From the NCBI RefSeq assembly GCF_007971225.1, contig NZ_CP042435.1, forward strand, positions 5,025,501 through 5,089,500: DNA of 64,000 bases, given 5' to 3'. The stretch is from Panacibacter ginsenosidivorans (GTDB lineage Bacteria; Bacteroidota; Bacteroidia; Chitinophagales; Chitinophagaceae). The position numbers and the translations under genes are program-made. Below the pieces are notes generated by a model. It was not told where the DNA came from and searched no databases. It worked only from the letters and a program-made list of their open reading frames with translations. Position 1 is the first letter of the stretch. Every line of letters begins with the position of its first letter. Positions 41,495-51,168 of the stretch are shown in pieces.

Positions 41495-43108
41495 TTAATT
41501 GATGCCATCATTAACATACTTTTTCAATATTGCTATATATTTTTTTGCATCTTCGTTTTCTGGCTGCAGATCCAATATCTTTTCAAAATATAGCAACGAA
41601 CCGTTATAATCTTTTTCGTGATTAGCCTTATAACTTGCCAGGTAGCCATAGCTTTCTATTAACCTTTTCCTGTTTTGATCATCCGCGGTATCTTTTTCCG
41701 CAATCTCAATTACTTTAAGATAGTGAGGTATTGCCAAACCCTTTTCCATTGCTGTATCTATTGCCACATTAGCCTTTGCTCTCCAATAATAACCGTATTT
41801 CTGATCAGGATATTTTTTTGTATAGATACCAAAGACAGAATCGGCATTATTATATTCAGTGGCATAGTAATATGCAAGACCACAGTTAAACAAATCAACA
41901 TTTGTGGCTTTTACGTTACCATCATAATATTTTTTTAGCCATAAAGCCTGTTGCTCATAATTTTTTTCTTTTCCATATAATGTTGCAATTGTTTTATACA
42001 ACCTAAATCGCTCTGCCTCCTTTTCGTTTAGTTTGGCTGCCATAGCATAATAATATGCTGCTGAATCTGTATTCTTTCCCGTTTCTGCATATATATCACC
42101 CATTGTTTCATAATCTGATACCAGGAAAGTTGTATCTGTATTTTTGCTGAAATACTTTTGCATGTATTCAAACGCATTTTCATTATCATTCAGATTTTTA
42201 TAACTATTGGCAACAAGCTTATAGATCCTTGGAGAAACATTTTTACCCTCTTTCTTGATTAGTTCCTGCCCGCTATGCACAGCAGCTTTATAATCTTTCT
42301 GCACAAGTAACATATCAGTAAGCATGTAATCATTCTCTATACTGTAATCAGATGCTGCAATATACTTTTTCAGGTATGTCATCGCCAGTGCTGCATCGCG
42401 GTAATAGTAATGATAATATACTTCATAAAGGGCGGGTGCATACAATGAATCAGTTGTCAGGGCATCATTAAAATACTGCATATAGACAGGGTTCTTTTGC
42501 GAGGTGAATATTTTACCTAATCTGTAGAACGCCCTGGCATAAGAAGGATCAACCTGCAATGCTTTTTGATAAGCGCTATAGGCATCAGAACCGTTGGATA
42601 GTTTACTGTATGCGTCGCCCATAAGCGCATAAATTTCTGGATTCTTTTTATCTCTTTTAATTGCCTTTGTTAATAATTCTATAGAATAGTTTGCATCTGC
42701 CTCTTTAATATCTATATAAGCTTGTGCAATCTCTATCAATACAGCAGCATCTTTATATTTTGTTTGCTTTAAAGCCGCTTCAAAATTTTGCTGTGCACTT
42801 GCTGCGTCATTTTCTCTTAATAAAATATGACCATATGCAGCTTTTATTAAGGGTGCATTTAATACTGTCTGCGGGGCTTTTTGAAGGCTATCTTTTATTT
42901 GTGTTACTTTATCCTGTTCAAGGTTTGTTTTAATTAGAAGATACCAAGCTTCTTCGTTATCAGCACCAGCCTGCAAAATAGTATGTAACATTTTTTCTGC
43001 AGAATTGTAACGTTGATGATAAATAAGTGCCTTTACTTCCTGTATGCTTTGAGGAAAAACTGCTGTTGAAAAAATTAAACAGATAATGATAATAAAAATA
43101 CTTTTCAT
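41495..43108 (-). CDS. Secreted tetratricopeptide-repeat protein
   Basis: A 537-residue protein with a signal peptide (1-19, AVFPQS) and about 12 TPR-like helical pairs, recognisable from repeats such as YALMGDAYSKLSNGSDAYSAYQKALQVDPSYARAFYRLG and, at the end, ALLYFEKILDLQPENEDAKKY. TPR arrays mediate protein contacts; the partner is unknown. It follows the uspA gene by 40 bp on the same strand and may be co-transcribed with it from the shared regulatory region at 44071. Confidence 0.75.
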   Translation of the reverse strand: MKSIFIIIICLIFSTAVFPQSIQEVKALIYHQRYNSAEKMLHTILQAGADNEEAWYLLIKTNLEQDKVTQIKDSLQKAPQTVLNAPLIKAAYGHILLRENDAASAQQNFEAALKQTKYKDAAVLIEIAQAYIDIKEADANYSIELLTKAIKRDKKNPEIYALMGDAYSKLSNGSDAYSAYQKALQVDPSYARAFYRLGKIFTSQKNPVYMQYFNDALTTDSLYAPALYEVYYHYYYRDAALAMTYLKKYIAASDYSIENDYMLTDMLLVQKDYKAAVHSGQELIKKEGKNVSPRIYKLVANSYKNLNDNENAFEYMQKYFSKNTDTTFLVSDYETMGDIYAETGKNTDSAAYYYAMAAKLNEKEAERFRLYKTIATLYGKEKNYEQQALWLKKYYDGNVKATNVDLFNCGLAYYYATEYNNADSVFGIYTKKYPDQKYGYYWRAKANVAIDTAMEKGLAIPHYLKVIEIAEKDTADDQNRKRLIESYGYLASYKANHEKDYNGSLLYFEKILDLQPENEDAKKYIAILKKYVNDGIN

Positions 43109-43148
43109 AAATGCCCTTTTTTTATTTGATAAATTAATTACGAATTAT

Positions 43149-43994
43149 TCACGCGGTTAATACATTAAGCTTTGAGTTAGGCCTGATGAGATCGGTTGTC
43201 TGCATGCCGGAAATTGAATTGATTTTAGATTCTTCATTCGAGTTAAGAATAAGCATGTCGGCTCTTACAGACCTTGCATAAGCGTAAATTGCTTTTGCGG
43301 TGTTATTTCCTGTTAGTATTTCATATTCCACCGGGTAATGGAGATAATGTGACAGAGTGCGATAGGTTTCAAGAAATACACTGGGCCACTTATCAGGATC
43401 ATCTTTTTTGAATATAGCAACTAAATAGATCTTTGGCCGGTTAGTGCCTGTTAATGCGCTCAGCAGTTCGATTTTTCTTTCAGTTTTATTGTTGTCAATT
43501 GGCATTACTACTGACTGCATTTTCCTGGAAATACTACCCGGCTTTACTGTTAATACAGCGCATTTTGTTTCCCTGTTTATCACATTTGCATTAACGGTTT
43601 TTAGAAAAGGAAACCAGTTATGGTTGTTGCTTCTGCCAATTATAATCAGATCAGTTTGCAACTCATTGGCAGCGCTTATTATAGAATCCTGTATAGAATT
43701 ATCTTTAATTATGTGGGTTCTCACTTCAATGTTTGAACCGAAATTCAGTATGCGGCATTTTATTTCTTCCAGTTTGTTTTCTACTGTAGTTTTAATTGAA
43801 GGTATTGTCAAAGGTGGAGGCATAATAAAACCTGATACATAATAACCGACTGCCTTGAAAGTTGTATGTATAACATGCAAAAGGTGAATTACAGTAACTT
43901 CTTTCCCGGAAAGCCATAGCGCTTTCTGAACTGCTATTTCAGTATTGATAGAAAAATCAACGGGTATTAATATATTAGAAAAATGAGTGTTCAT
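43149..43994 (-). CDS. Universal stress protein (UspA family), first copy
   Basis: A 281-residue protein with two UspA-like halves. The first starts NILIPVDFSINTEIAVQKAL and has IIIGRSNNHNWFPFLKTVNANVI near its end; the second (SVVMPIDNNKTERKIELL to MLILNSNEE) is more divergent. Two-domain Usp proteins of this size are common in Bacteroidota. The ATP-binding G-x2-G-x9-G motif is incomplete, so nucleotide binding is unsure. It diverges from the response regulator gene; the 158-bp space between them carries TCTAAT boxes. Confidence 0.82.
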   Translation of the reverse strand: MNTHFSNILIPVDFSINTEIAVQKALWLSGKEVTVIHLLHVIHTTFKAVGYYVSGFIMPPPLTIPSIKTTVENKLEEIKCRILNFGSNIEVRTHIIKDNSIQDSIISAANELQTDLIIIGRSNNHNWFPFLKTVNANVINRETKCAVLTVKPGSISRKMQSVVMPIDNNKTERKIELLSALTGTNRPKIYLVAIFKKDDPDKWPSVFLETYRTLSHYLHYPVEYEILTGNNTAKAIYAYARSVRADMLILNSNEESKINSISGMQTTDLIRPNSKLNVLTA

Positions 43995-44070
43995 GCATGC
44001 ATGGTTTAAACTTTATAAGTTGAATATGTACTAAATTATAGGCAGAGTATTAGCGGGGTCTTAAATGAAG

Positions 44071-44087
44071 ATTAGAATTCTATTAGA
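44071..44087. promoter_or_regulatory. TCTAAT direct-repeat operator between uspA and response regulator
   Basis: ATTAGA (reverse of TCTAAT) occurs at 44071 and 44082, 11 bp apart, with a weaker ATTAAC at 44094. The 11-bp spacing matches tandem binding by PhoB/OmpR-type winged-helix regulators. The site can serve both diverging genes, including autoregulation. Confidence 0.6.
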
Positions 44088-44152
44088 ATCAGGATTAACT
44101 TAGAAGCCATGCAATAGTTAATTTTGAATTTTCCTTGTAAAAAACCTTAGCT

Positions 44153-44848
44153 ATGGAGGAGCGAAAAGTACTAATAGTTGAAGACGAACAAAAGATTGCC
44201 GATACATTAAAATTTGGTTTATCAGAACATGGATATCATGTTGAGGTTGCTTATGATGGTAAGATCGGAAAGAGGATATTTGATGCTCATGATTTTAACC
44301 TGGTAATACTTGATATTAACCTGCCGGGTATGAACGGTTATGATTTGTGCAGACATATACGGAGGCAAAATGCAGCCATTCCTGTTATAATGCTTACTTC
44401 AATGGGTACTTTAGATGACAAGGTGGAAGGTTACGACGCAGGGGCAGATGATTATATGGTGAAGCCTTTTGAATTTAAGGAACTGCTTTTGAAGATACGT
44501 GTGCTGCTGAAAAGAACTATGGAACAGCAATTACCTTCCGGCAATATTTTAAGGGCTGATGAACTGGAATTAAATCTTGACAACATGGAAGTAAGGAGGG
44601 GAAATAAAATAATTAATCTCACTGCAAAAGAGCTTCAGTTACTGGAATATATGATGAGAAATAAAAACCGTGTAGTTTCAAGAGCGGATATTTCAGTGAA
44701 TGTTTGGGATATGTCTTTTGATACAAATACCAATGTGATAGATGTCTATATTAATTACCTGCGCAATAAAATAGACAAGCCATTTCCTTATAAGTTGATA
44801 CAAACCCAGGTAGGTCTTGGTTATATACTTAAAGAAACAACGAGCTGA
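44153..44848 (+). CDS. OmpR/PhoB-family response regulator
   Basis: A 231-residue regulator. The receiver domain has the acidic pair E10-D11, the phosphoacceptor D54 (LVILDINLPGMNG), the Thr/Ser at MLTS and the conserved Lys in VKPF. The C-terminal winged-helix domain reads LTAKELQLLEYMMRNKNRVVSRADI and VIDVYINYLRNKID. It overlaps the histidine kinase gene by one base. It is the best candidate to bind the 11-bp TCTAAT repeats found in four promoter regions of this island. Confidence 0.93.
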   Translation: MEERKVLIVEDEQKIADTLKFGLSEHGYHVEVAYDGKIGKRIFDAHDFNLVILDINLPGMNGYDLCRHIRRQNAAIPVIMLTSMGTLDDKVEGYDAGADDYMVKPFEFKELLLKIRVLLKRTMEQQLPSGNILRADELELNLDNMEVRRGNKIINLTAKELQLLEYMMRNKNRVVSRADISVNVWDMSFDTNTNVIDVYINYLRNKIDKPFPYKLIQTQVGLGYILKETTS

Positions 44849-46230
44849 TGCCTGTAAGAATAAAAATTACCCTTTTCTTTACATTGATAGTATTTGTTAT
44901 TCTATCGTTGCTCTGCAGCGCTGTTTATTATTTCTCGTATATAAACAGGCAAAAAAATTTTAATAACCGTCTTACCAACCGTGCCGTTACAACTGCCCGT
45001 TTATTAGCACAGTCAGAAACATTTAACCAGGAACTGATACATAAGATCGATGCTTCCACGGCACTTGCTATGACCAATAAGACTGTACAGGCATACGATT
45101 TTTATGATAAAAGAATATATGCATATGCCGATAAGCCGGGTGATACCATAAGTGTTGATAAAAAAATACTCGAAGAGGCCAAACAAAACCAATACGTTTA
45201 TTTTACCGCAAACAATAAAGATGCTGCAGGTTATCATTTTACTGATAAGAATAACCATGTAATCATTATTATAGCTGCCTATGATGCAGAAGGTAAAAAG
45301 AACCTTCAGCAACTGCAATATATTTTATGGTCTTGTTTTGTGGGTGGTATATTAATTGCATTAGCCGGTGGTTATTTCTTTACTTCGGGCCTTTTACGGC
45401 CTGTTCGCAAGATTGCTGATGAATTAAACGATATTTCGGCACAAAATCTAACACGTAGAATAGTTTCAAGGAATAGCAAAGATGAATGGGATTATTTAAC
45501 TAATACGCTTAATGAATTGCTTGACAGACTGGAGGAAAGTTTTGACACGCAGCGCAGGTTTATTGCCAATGCGTCGCATGAATTATCTACACCGCTTACT
45601 TCCGTTTCCAGCCAGCTGGAAGTATCACTACAAAAAGAAAGAAACGCAAATGATTATAAAACAGTCATGCATTCTGTACTGCAGGATGTAAGGCATTTAA
45701 ATAAACTTACACAGGCATTGCTGCAATTTGCAAAGGCTTCCGGCACTTCAAGTGGCCTGGAAATAGACCTTGTTCGCATAGATGAAATATTGTTGCGTAT
45801 GCCGCGGGATATGATTAAACTTAATAATGAATATATTGTAAAGCTTAGTTTTAACGACCTTCCGGAAGAAGAAGAAAAACTGCTCATCTTTGGCAATGAG
45901 GACCTGTTGTTTAGTGCGATAAAAAATATTGTGCTTAATGCCTGCAAATATTCATCTAACCATACAGCAAATATTAATTTATCAGTAAAACAATATGAGA
46001 TTATTATTGAAGTAATCGATGAAGGGCGGGGAATAGCCAAGGATGAATTACAAAATATTTTTCAACCATTTTTTCGTGCAGGAGATCATAAAACTGAGAC
46101 AGGTTTTGGCCTTGGGCTTTCGCTAACAAGCCGCATTATAAAACTTCATCGCGGCCATATAAAAGTAGATTCTGTTATAAATACTGGAACAACTTTCACC
46201 ATTTACCTTCCTGTTGCAGGCACCAAATAA
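44848..46230 (+). CDS. Sensor histidine kinase
   Basis: A 460-residue membrane kinase. TM1 is at about 7-28 and TM2 at 150-175, enclosing a periplasmic sensor of about 120 residues. A HAMP domain (RPVRKIADELNDISAQNLTRRI), HisKA with the phosphorylated His in NASHELSTPLTS near 243, and HATPase motifs (NIVLNACKYSS, DEGRGIAKDEL, GFGLGLSLTSRI) follow. The architecture matches CusS/PhoR-type kinases. The signal is unknown; the target genes suggest osmotic or general envelope stress. Confidence 0.92.
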   Translation: MPVRIKITLFFTLIVFVILSLLCSAVYYFSYINRQKNFNNRLTNRAVTTARLLAQSETFNQELIHKIDASTALAMTNKTVQAYDFYDKRIYAYADKPGDTISVDKKILEEAKQNQYVYFTANNKDAAGYHFTDKNNHVIIIIAAYDAEGKKNLQQLQYILWSCFVGGILIALAGGYFFTSGLLRPVRKIADELNDISAQNLTRRIVSRNSKDEWDYLTNTLNELLDRLEESFDTQRRFIANASHELSTPLTSVSSQLEVSLQKERNANDYKTVMHSVLQDVRHLNKLTQALLQFAKASGTSSGLEIDLVRIDEILLRMPRDMIKLNNEYIVKLSFNDLPEEEEKLLIFGNEDLLFSAIKNIVLNACKYSSNHTANINLSVKQYEIIIEVIDEGRGIAKDELQNIFQPFFRAGDHKTETGFGLGLSLTSRIIKLHRGHIKVDSVINTGTTFTIYLPVAGTK

Positions 46231-46275
46231 GTTTACATATTTTTTTTGCCAACGGCATTACTACTATCGTCTGCT

Positions 46276-46445
46276 GTTGTGTCACTCACTTGTGCGTTCT
46301 GAATTTTATGCAACTTTTTAACATAGTGAATCAGTTAATAAAAATTTAAAGGCATAATTCTATATTTTTCACAATTGCTGTTCTGTTTATGTTGCGTCGC
46401 TATAAAGCCGCATAATTACTCAACAGTACAAGTGTGCGACGCAAC
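46276..46445. repeat. Dispersed palindromic repeats (two types)
   Basis: At 46276-46294 is the variant arm GTTGTGTCACTCACTTGTG. At 46391-46400 is GTTGCGTCGC, paired with a right arm GTACAAGTGTGCGACGCAAC at 46426-46445, followed by AAAAGCTTAATAATG and GCCGGGCTAC. They lie in the 482-bp gap between the kinase and the second uspA gene, which holds no gene. Confidence 0.75.
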
Positions 46446-46508
46446 AAAAGCTTAATAATGTTACCATTGCCGGGCTACACAAATAAAAATGTCTCTGCTT
46501 TTTTCTAT

Positions 46509-46547
46509 TCTAATGGTTTTCTAATCTTATATTAATTACCTGCTAAT
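46509..46547. promoter_or_regulatory. Four-unit TCTAAT operator upstream of second uspA
   Basis: TCTAAT, TCTAAT, ATTAAT and GCTAAT begin at 46509, 46520, 46531 and 46542, exactly 11 bp apart. The array ends about 165 bp before the uspA start codon. Confidence 0.7.
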
Positions 46548-46712
46548 TGTCAAAAAGGATATTGTGCAGATTATGAAAGCATTTACCCCGATTATCAGAA
46601 TTATAAACTTGCGGGAAGAATTTATAATGCACGTAAGCAATATAGTAAAGCAATGACACTTTAAGAGAGTTTTTTCACAACTGCAATTTCAAAAAATAAA
46701 AAAATACAATAC

Positions 46713-47609
46713 ATGCAAATGCTACATTTAAAAAGAATATTGGTTCCTATTGATTTCAGCGACAATTCTATGAACGCCCTGGAAACCGCCACATCTATAG
46801 CCAAAAGGCATGACGCTTCTGTAAAATTGGTTTACGTTAATGATAATGATAATAAATTTTACCCGCACCTGCATTCAAATGGTGCACATGATGCAATGAG
46901 AACGCTGGGAACCCTTGCCAGGTGCGTAAAAGATGATGGCAATATTGAATGCAGTTTTTCATTCTTTTCAGGCTCTATAACAAGTTGCATATTACAGGAC
47001 ATTGCCGACGAATCAATAGACCTTATAGTTATGGGAAAGAACGGAAATGCAGGCAAAAGAGAACTGTATGCGGGTTCTTGTGCCTATGACGTGTCTAAAA
47101 AAGCGCTTTGCCCTGTTTTGCTTGTGCCTGCCGGAAAATCCTGGTCGCAATTTAAAAATATACTTTTCCCTGTGCGCCCTTCAGTAAGTATGCTTGAAAA
47201 GTATACGACGGTGAAGGAGATAATTAATAAAAATGATGCAACATTGCATATAATGAATTTGCGCAACCCTGATTACATCAATGAACTGCATATCATTTCT
47301 AAATTGGTTGATCTCCTGAAAAGAAAATTCGAAGAAGATAATATCAAGACTAAGATATCTTACTATTTCCGGGATGATAAATTCGCTGAAAAAATATTGA
47401 AGACAGTACAGGAGGCTACGACTAAACATGATCTTTTAATTATTTCAGCTGAACATAATATACCTGCAAATACTTTTTATCTATCACCTTATGCGCAACA
47501 GATTATACACCAGGCTAATATTCCTGTGTTGGTAATTAAACCGGAAACTATTCCCCAATCAAAAGAAATTGAACTGGAACTGCTGGAGAAACAAATCAGC
47601 GCCAATTGA
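46713..47609 (+). CDS. Universal stress protein (UspA family), second copy
   Basis: A 298-residue protein with two Usp halves. The first (RILVPIDFSDNSMNALETATSIAKRH) contains DLIVMGKNGNAGKRELYAGSCAYDVSKKALCPVLLVP, close to the G-x2-G-x9-G-S/T ATP-binding pattern. The second half (NILFPVRPSVSMLEKYTTV to LLIISAEHN) is more diverged. It is preceded by the four-unit TCTAAT array. It probably protects cells under stasis or stress; molecular targets are unknown. Confidence 0.85.
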   Translation: MQMLHLKRILVPIDFSDNSMNALETATSIAKRHDASVKLVYVNDNDNKFYPHLHSNGAHDAMRTLGTLARCVKDDGNIECSFSFFSGSITSCILQDIADESIDLIVMGKNGNAGKRELYAGSCAYDVSKKALCPVLLVPAGKSWSQFKNILFPVRPSVSMLEKYTTVKEIINKNDATLHIMNLRNPDYINELHIISKLVDLLKRKFEEDNIKTKISYYFRDDKFAEKILKTVQEATTKHDLLIISAEHNIPANTFYLSPYAQQIIHQANIPVLVIKPETIPQSKEIELELLEKQISAN

Positions 47610-47690
47610 TTTGTTGATACGATATTATTTTTAAACGTTACAGCTTTTAGAACTAACAACCATAAAATCATCCAGGATGAATACAAAAAA

Positions 47691-50279
47691 ATGCAAATGA
47701 AAAGATATTTAATAACCATACAATTAGTTTTAATAAATCTGTTTCTATCGGCACAGGTTGAAAAAAATAAAATTGATTCTACTACAGCACAAATAACAAT
47801 AACCGGTGTAATTGCAGATAGTACTACTTCTCTTGGCATTAATGGTGCTACTATTGAATTAAGTTGGGTTGCGTTAACCAAAGATGCTAATACCACAAAT
47901 GATATTGTAAAAAAAATGTCTCTTACAACTGCTAATGGTAAGTTTATTATTGGCAACATACCGGTATGTGAAAAATATACGCTCGTTGTTTCTTCAATCG
48001 GATATGACACTAAATTCAAAGAGATATTTGTACCTCAATCAGCTCGGAGGGATGGTGCACAGGAAATCAGAAATATAGGCACTATCAAATTACTACAAAG
48101 TCAAAAAATGCTTGGCAATGTAATAGTTACTTCAACCGCAGCGCCTTCTATGCGGTTTGACATAGACCGTAAGATTTTTGATGTTGAAAAGAATATTACT
48201 GCTCAAGGCGGTACCGCTGTTGACGTAATGAAAAATATTCCTTCGCTTTCTGTTGATGTAGATGGTAATGTACAAATGCGAAACAGCAGTCCGCAAATAC
48301 TTATTGATGGCCGGCCTACTATATTAACACTCGACCAGATACCCGCAGACGACATAGAAAGGGTTGAATTAGTTACCAATCCATCCGCTAAATATGATGC
48401 ATCCAGCGCCGGAGGTATCATTGACATTATTATGAAGAAGAATAAAAGGACAGGTATAAACGGCATTGCATCCGTGGGTGCCGGGACGCCCGGTTTACTA
48501 AACGGGAATATTAACCTGAATTTGCGGGAAGAAAAATTCAATTTTTTTGTAAGCGGAAATTATAACAGATCAGGTGGACAAGCCATCGAAGAAACAGGCA
48601 GGCAAAATAAAAGCGATGGGCAGATAACTGATTATTTTTATCAATCTTCAACAAATGAGCGAATACGAAAATTTGAAACAATCCGGTTTGGAATGGATTA
48701 TTATATTGATAACAACAGCACCCTTTCCCTAACTCAAAGTTTTAATAATGGCAATGTTCTAAATAATGAAATCCAGGACCAGGATTATCTTGACAAAAAT
48801 GAATCTTTAAATTATACGGGTTTACGTACAGCAAACGGTGTTAACGCTTTCAACAGAAACAGCAGCCGTTTAAGCTTTGAAAAAAAGTTTGATCGCCCTG
48901 ATAAAAAGCTTACAGCAGATATAACCTATAATAATGGCGGCAGGAATAACGAATCATTCATCACTAATGATTTTTACGCAATTGATGGAACTGATTATGC
49001 ACCTGCTAATATGGTGCGAAATGCTGGGTCAGGAAATGATCACCAGTTTACTGTACAGGCAGATTATAGCAATAAAATGAGTGATGATAAAAGAATAGAA
49101 TTTGGTATACGCAGTTTCTATAATAAAACTTCTACCAATTTCGGAACGTACTCAATTGACCAGTCCGATCATGAAACCAAGTTGCCACTTAGCAACAATT
49201 ATGAATATACTGAAATGGTAAACGCAGGCTACCTTAATTATGCCAATAAATGGAAATCTATTACTTACCAGTTGGGATTACGTGTAGAATTTTCAAAGCT
49301 AGATGGCTTTCTTGTAGATAGCAATTTTAATTTTGGATATGCTTTTCCTGATGGATTTAATAACCTGGGTTATGCGTTATTCCCCAGCTTTTTTCTCACT
49401 AAACCTTTAAGTGAAAATGAAGACATTCAATTCAATTTTTCCAAAAGAATACGCAGGCCAAGGTTTTGGGAAATAAATCCTTTTGTTGACATTAATGATC
49501 CTTTAAATATCCGGCAAGGAAACCCCGCATTAAGACCTGAATACACAAACTCATTTGAATTAAACTATTTCAACAGGTTTAATAAAAACGCAGGTACATT
49601 TCTCGCAGTGTTGTATTTCAAAAATAATGTTGGTGACGTTACACAGTATAGTGACACCATTTCAACAGCATTTTATCAGCAGTTAAGCAATGCCGCCATC
49701 TCACCTGATGCTATTTTAAATACATACATTAATGCCGGTTATACCAATAGAATGGGTGCAGAATTTACTGTGCAAAAAAAACTCGGTAAGGGTTTAAATC
49801 TTATTTATAATGCAGATATGCAATACCGCGTTACAAAAGCAAGCGTAAACAAACTTGATTTAAATAATAAGGGTTTTAATTTTGGAACAAAATTGATTGC
49901 CAATTATAAGTTTATCACACAAGCAAACAAATTTTTCAATAATCTCGGGTTTCAGTTTGTAGCTAATTACCAGGGGCCACGTGTAATACCGCAAGGCAGA
50001 ACAAAACAGCAGTTTGTTGCTGATTTTGCTATGCGTAAAGAATTTCTAAAAAAGAAAGCTGCCTCTCTTTCTTTTAGCATCAACGACATTTTAAATACAC
50101 GCAGGTTTGGTAATATTTATGAAACTGAAAACTTTTACCAGGATTCTTATCGGAGGTGGAGCGTAAGAACTTTCCGCATAACATTCACATATAAATTCGG
50201 CAGTGCAAACTTTGACCTATTCAAAAGAAGAAATAATACTGCAGATTTTGAAACGGACGGAATTGATAGTGCCGACTAA
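47691..50279 (+). CDS. Outer-membrane beta-barrel protein with CarboxypepD-like and plug domains
   Basis: An 862-residue outer-membrane protein; the ATG at 47697 is an equally good start. A signal peptide (MKRYLITIQLVLINLFLSAQ) precedes a CarboxypepD_reg-like domain (ITGVIADSTTSLGINGATIEL), a TonB-plug-like domain (TAVDVMKNIPSLSVDVDGNVQMRNSSPQILIDGRP, then GGIIDIIMKKN) and a barrel of the OMP_b-brl_3 type with the C-terminal strand VRTFRITFTYKFG. No TonB box is obvious. It may import a substrate or act as a structural barrel; the substrate is unknown. Confidence 0.82.
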   Translation: MQMKRYLITIQLVLINLFLSAQVEKNKIDSTTAQITITGVIADSTTSLGINGATIELSWVALTKDANTTNDIVKKMSLTTANGKFIIGNIPVCEKYTLVVSSIGYDTKFKEIFVPQSARRDGAQEIRNIGTIKLLQSQKMLGNVIVTSTAAPSMRFDIDRKIFDVEKNITAQGGTAVDVMKNIPSLSVDVDGNVQMRNSSPQILIDGRPTILTLDQIPADDIERVELVTNPSAKYDASSAGGIIDIIMKKNKRTGINGIASVGAGTPGLLNGNINLNLREEKFNFFVSGNYNRSGGQAIEETGRQNKSDGQITDYFYQSSTNERIRKFETIRFGMDYYIDNNSTLSLTQSFNNGNVLNNEIQDQDYLDKNESLNYTGLRTANGVNAFNRNSSRLSFEKKFDRPDKKLTADITYNNGGRNNESFITNDFYAIDGTDYAPANMVRNAGSGNDHQFTVQADYSNKMSDDKRIEFGIRSFYNKTSTNFGTYSIDQSDHETKLPLSNNYEYTEMVNAGYLNYANKWKSITYQLGLRVEFSKLDGFLVDSNFNFGYAFPDGFNNLGYALFPSFFLTKPLSENEDIQFNFSKRIRRPRFWEINPFVDINDPLNIRQGNPALRPEYTNSFELNYFNRFNKNAGTFLAVLYFKNNVGDVTQYSDTISTAFYQQLSNAAISPDAILNTYINAGYTNRMGAEFTVQKKLGKGLNLIYNADMQYRVTKASVNKLDLNNKGFNFGTKLIANYKFITQANKFFNNLGFQFVANYQGPRVIPQGRTKQQFVADFAMRKEFLKKKAASLSFSINDILNTRRFGNIYETENFYQDSYRRWSVRTFRITFTYKFGSANFDLFKRRNNTADFETDGIDSAD

Positions 50280-50321
50280 AGATTTTTATTTACCAGCTGC
50301 TGTAACACAGTGGCATCGCCT

Positions 50322-50337
50322 GTTGTGTCACTCACTT
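50322..50337 (+). repeat. Dispersed repeat, variant single arm
   Basis: GTTGTGTCACTCACTT, the second arm type also seen at 46276 and, reversed, at 5583. It is preceded by GGCATCGCCT, as in the GGCGATG flank of other copies. Confidence 0.6.
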
Positions 50338-50451
50338 CAACAATTTAGCCTTTTCAGCAGGAAAAAACTATCAACTATTTCATTGCATGGCTTTTGTTAT
50401 ACAAGAATATAAGCCAGGCCAACCTGGATTTTTAATTTTAAATACGCGATA

Positions 50452-50898
50452 ATGAATTACAGAAAATTTTTACTAATGCTGGTTGTTTCATTTATAATTA
50501 TGTACAGCGTTATGTTTTTAAACGTAGATGAAGTAGACCATATATATCTAAGCACCACCAGAACTTATATGACAATGTTGATGATATTACCAATGAGCAT
50601 CTTAATGTTACTCATGATGGGGAAAATGTATCCCAGGAAGAAATTAAATACTATCATCATTATTTCAAGCTTTGTTTTAATTGGTGTTTTTATTGTCGCA
50701 TTGAGAACCCAGACTCCTATTGGCGATATACAGTACATGAAAGCAATGATACCGCATCATTCATCTGCAATAATGACAAGCAAAAATGCGGATATCCAGG
50801 ATCCTGAAGTAAAGCAGTTATCTGAACAGATCATAAAATCACAGGAAGAAGAGATAGCTAAGATGAAAGCTATGCTTGAAAGAATCGAAAAAAAGTAA
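50452..50898 (+). CDS. DUF305 membrane protein
   Basis: A 148-residue protein with three membrane segments (about 5-25, 40-58, 65-83) and a C-terminal ferritin-like DUF305 helix pair (MKAMIPHHSSAIMTSKNADI, then VKQLSEQIIKSQEEEIAKMKAML). The HHS motif and acidic residues could bind metal. Such proteins frequently accompany copper-resistance genes; in this island the role may be a more general envelope-stress function. Confidence 0.8.
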   Translation: MNYRKFLLMLVVSFIIMYSVMFLNVDEVDHIYLSTTRTYMTMLMILPMSILMLLMMGKMYPRKKLNTIIIISSFVLIGVFIVALRTQTPIGDIQYMKAMIPHHSSAIMTSKNADIQDPEVKQLSEQIIKSQEEEIAKMKAMLERIEKK

Positions 50899-51059
50899 AA
50901 TTATTTGGATAAGTAGAAATTATTATAAAAACAGGTGAGCAAATAATTCCGGCAGTCTTGTTTTCAGATGTCCCTGCCAGATAATTTTTTGTTTGCCATA
51001 TGTTATCTGTAATATGTGTACGTAAAAGCAGCAATTAGTATGTTGCTGAAAGTTATATA

Positions 51060-51079
51060 GTACAAGAGTGCGACGCAAC
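51060..51079 (-). repeat. Dispersed repeat, single right arm
   Basis: A perfect GTACAAGAGTGCGACGCAAC followed by AAAAGCTTAATA and GCCTGGTTCAAAAAAA. It lies 90 bp upstream of the permease start. Confidence 0.75.
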
Positions 51080-51168
51080 AAAAGCTTAATATACACTATG
51101 AGGCCTGGTTCAAAAAAATATAATTTTACAGAAGATTGCTTCTGTAATTGGTATTACAATTTAAAAAG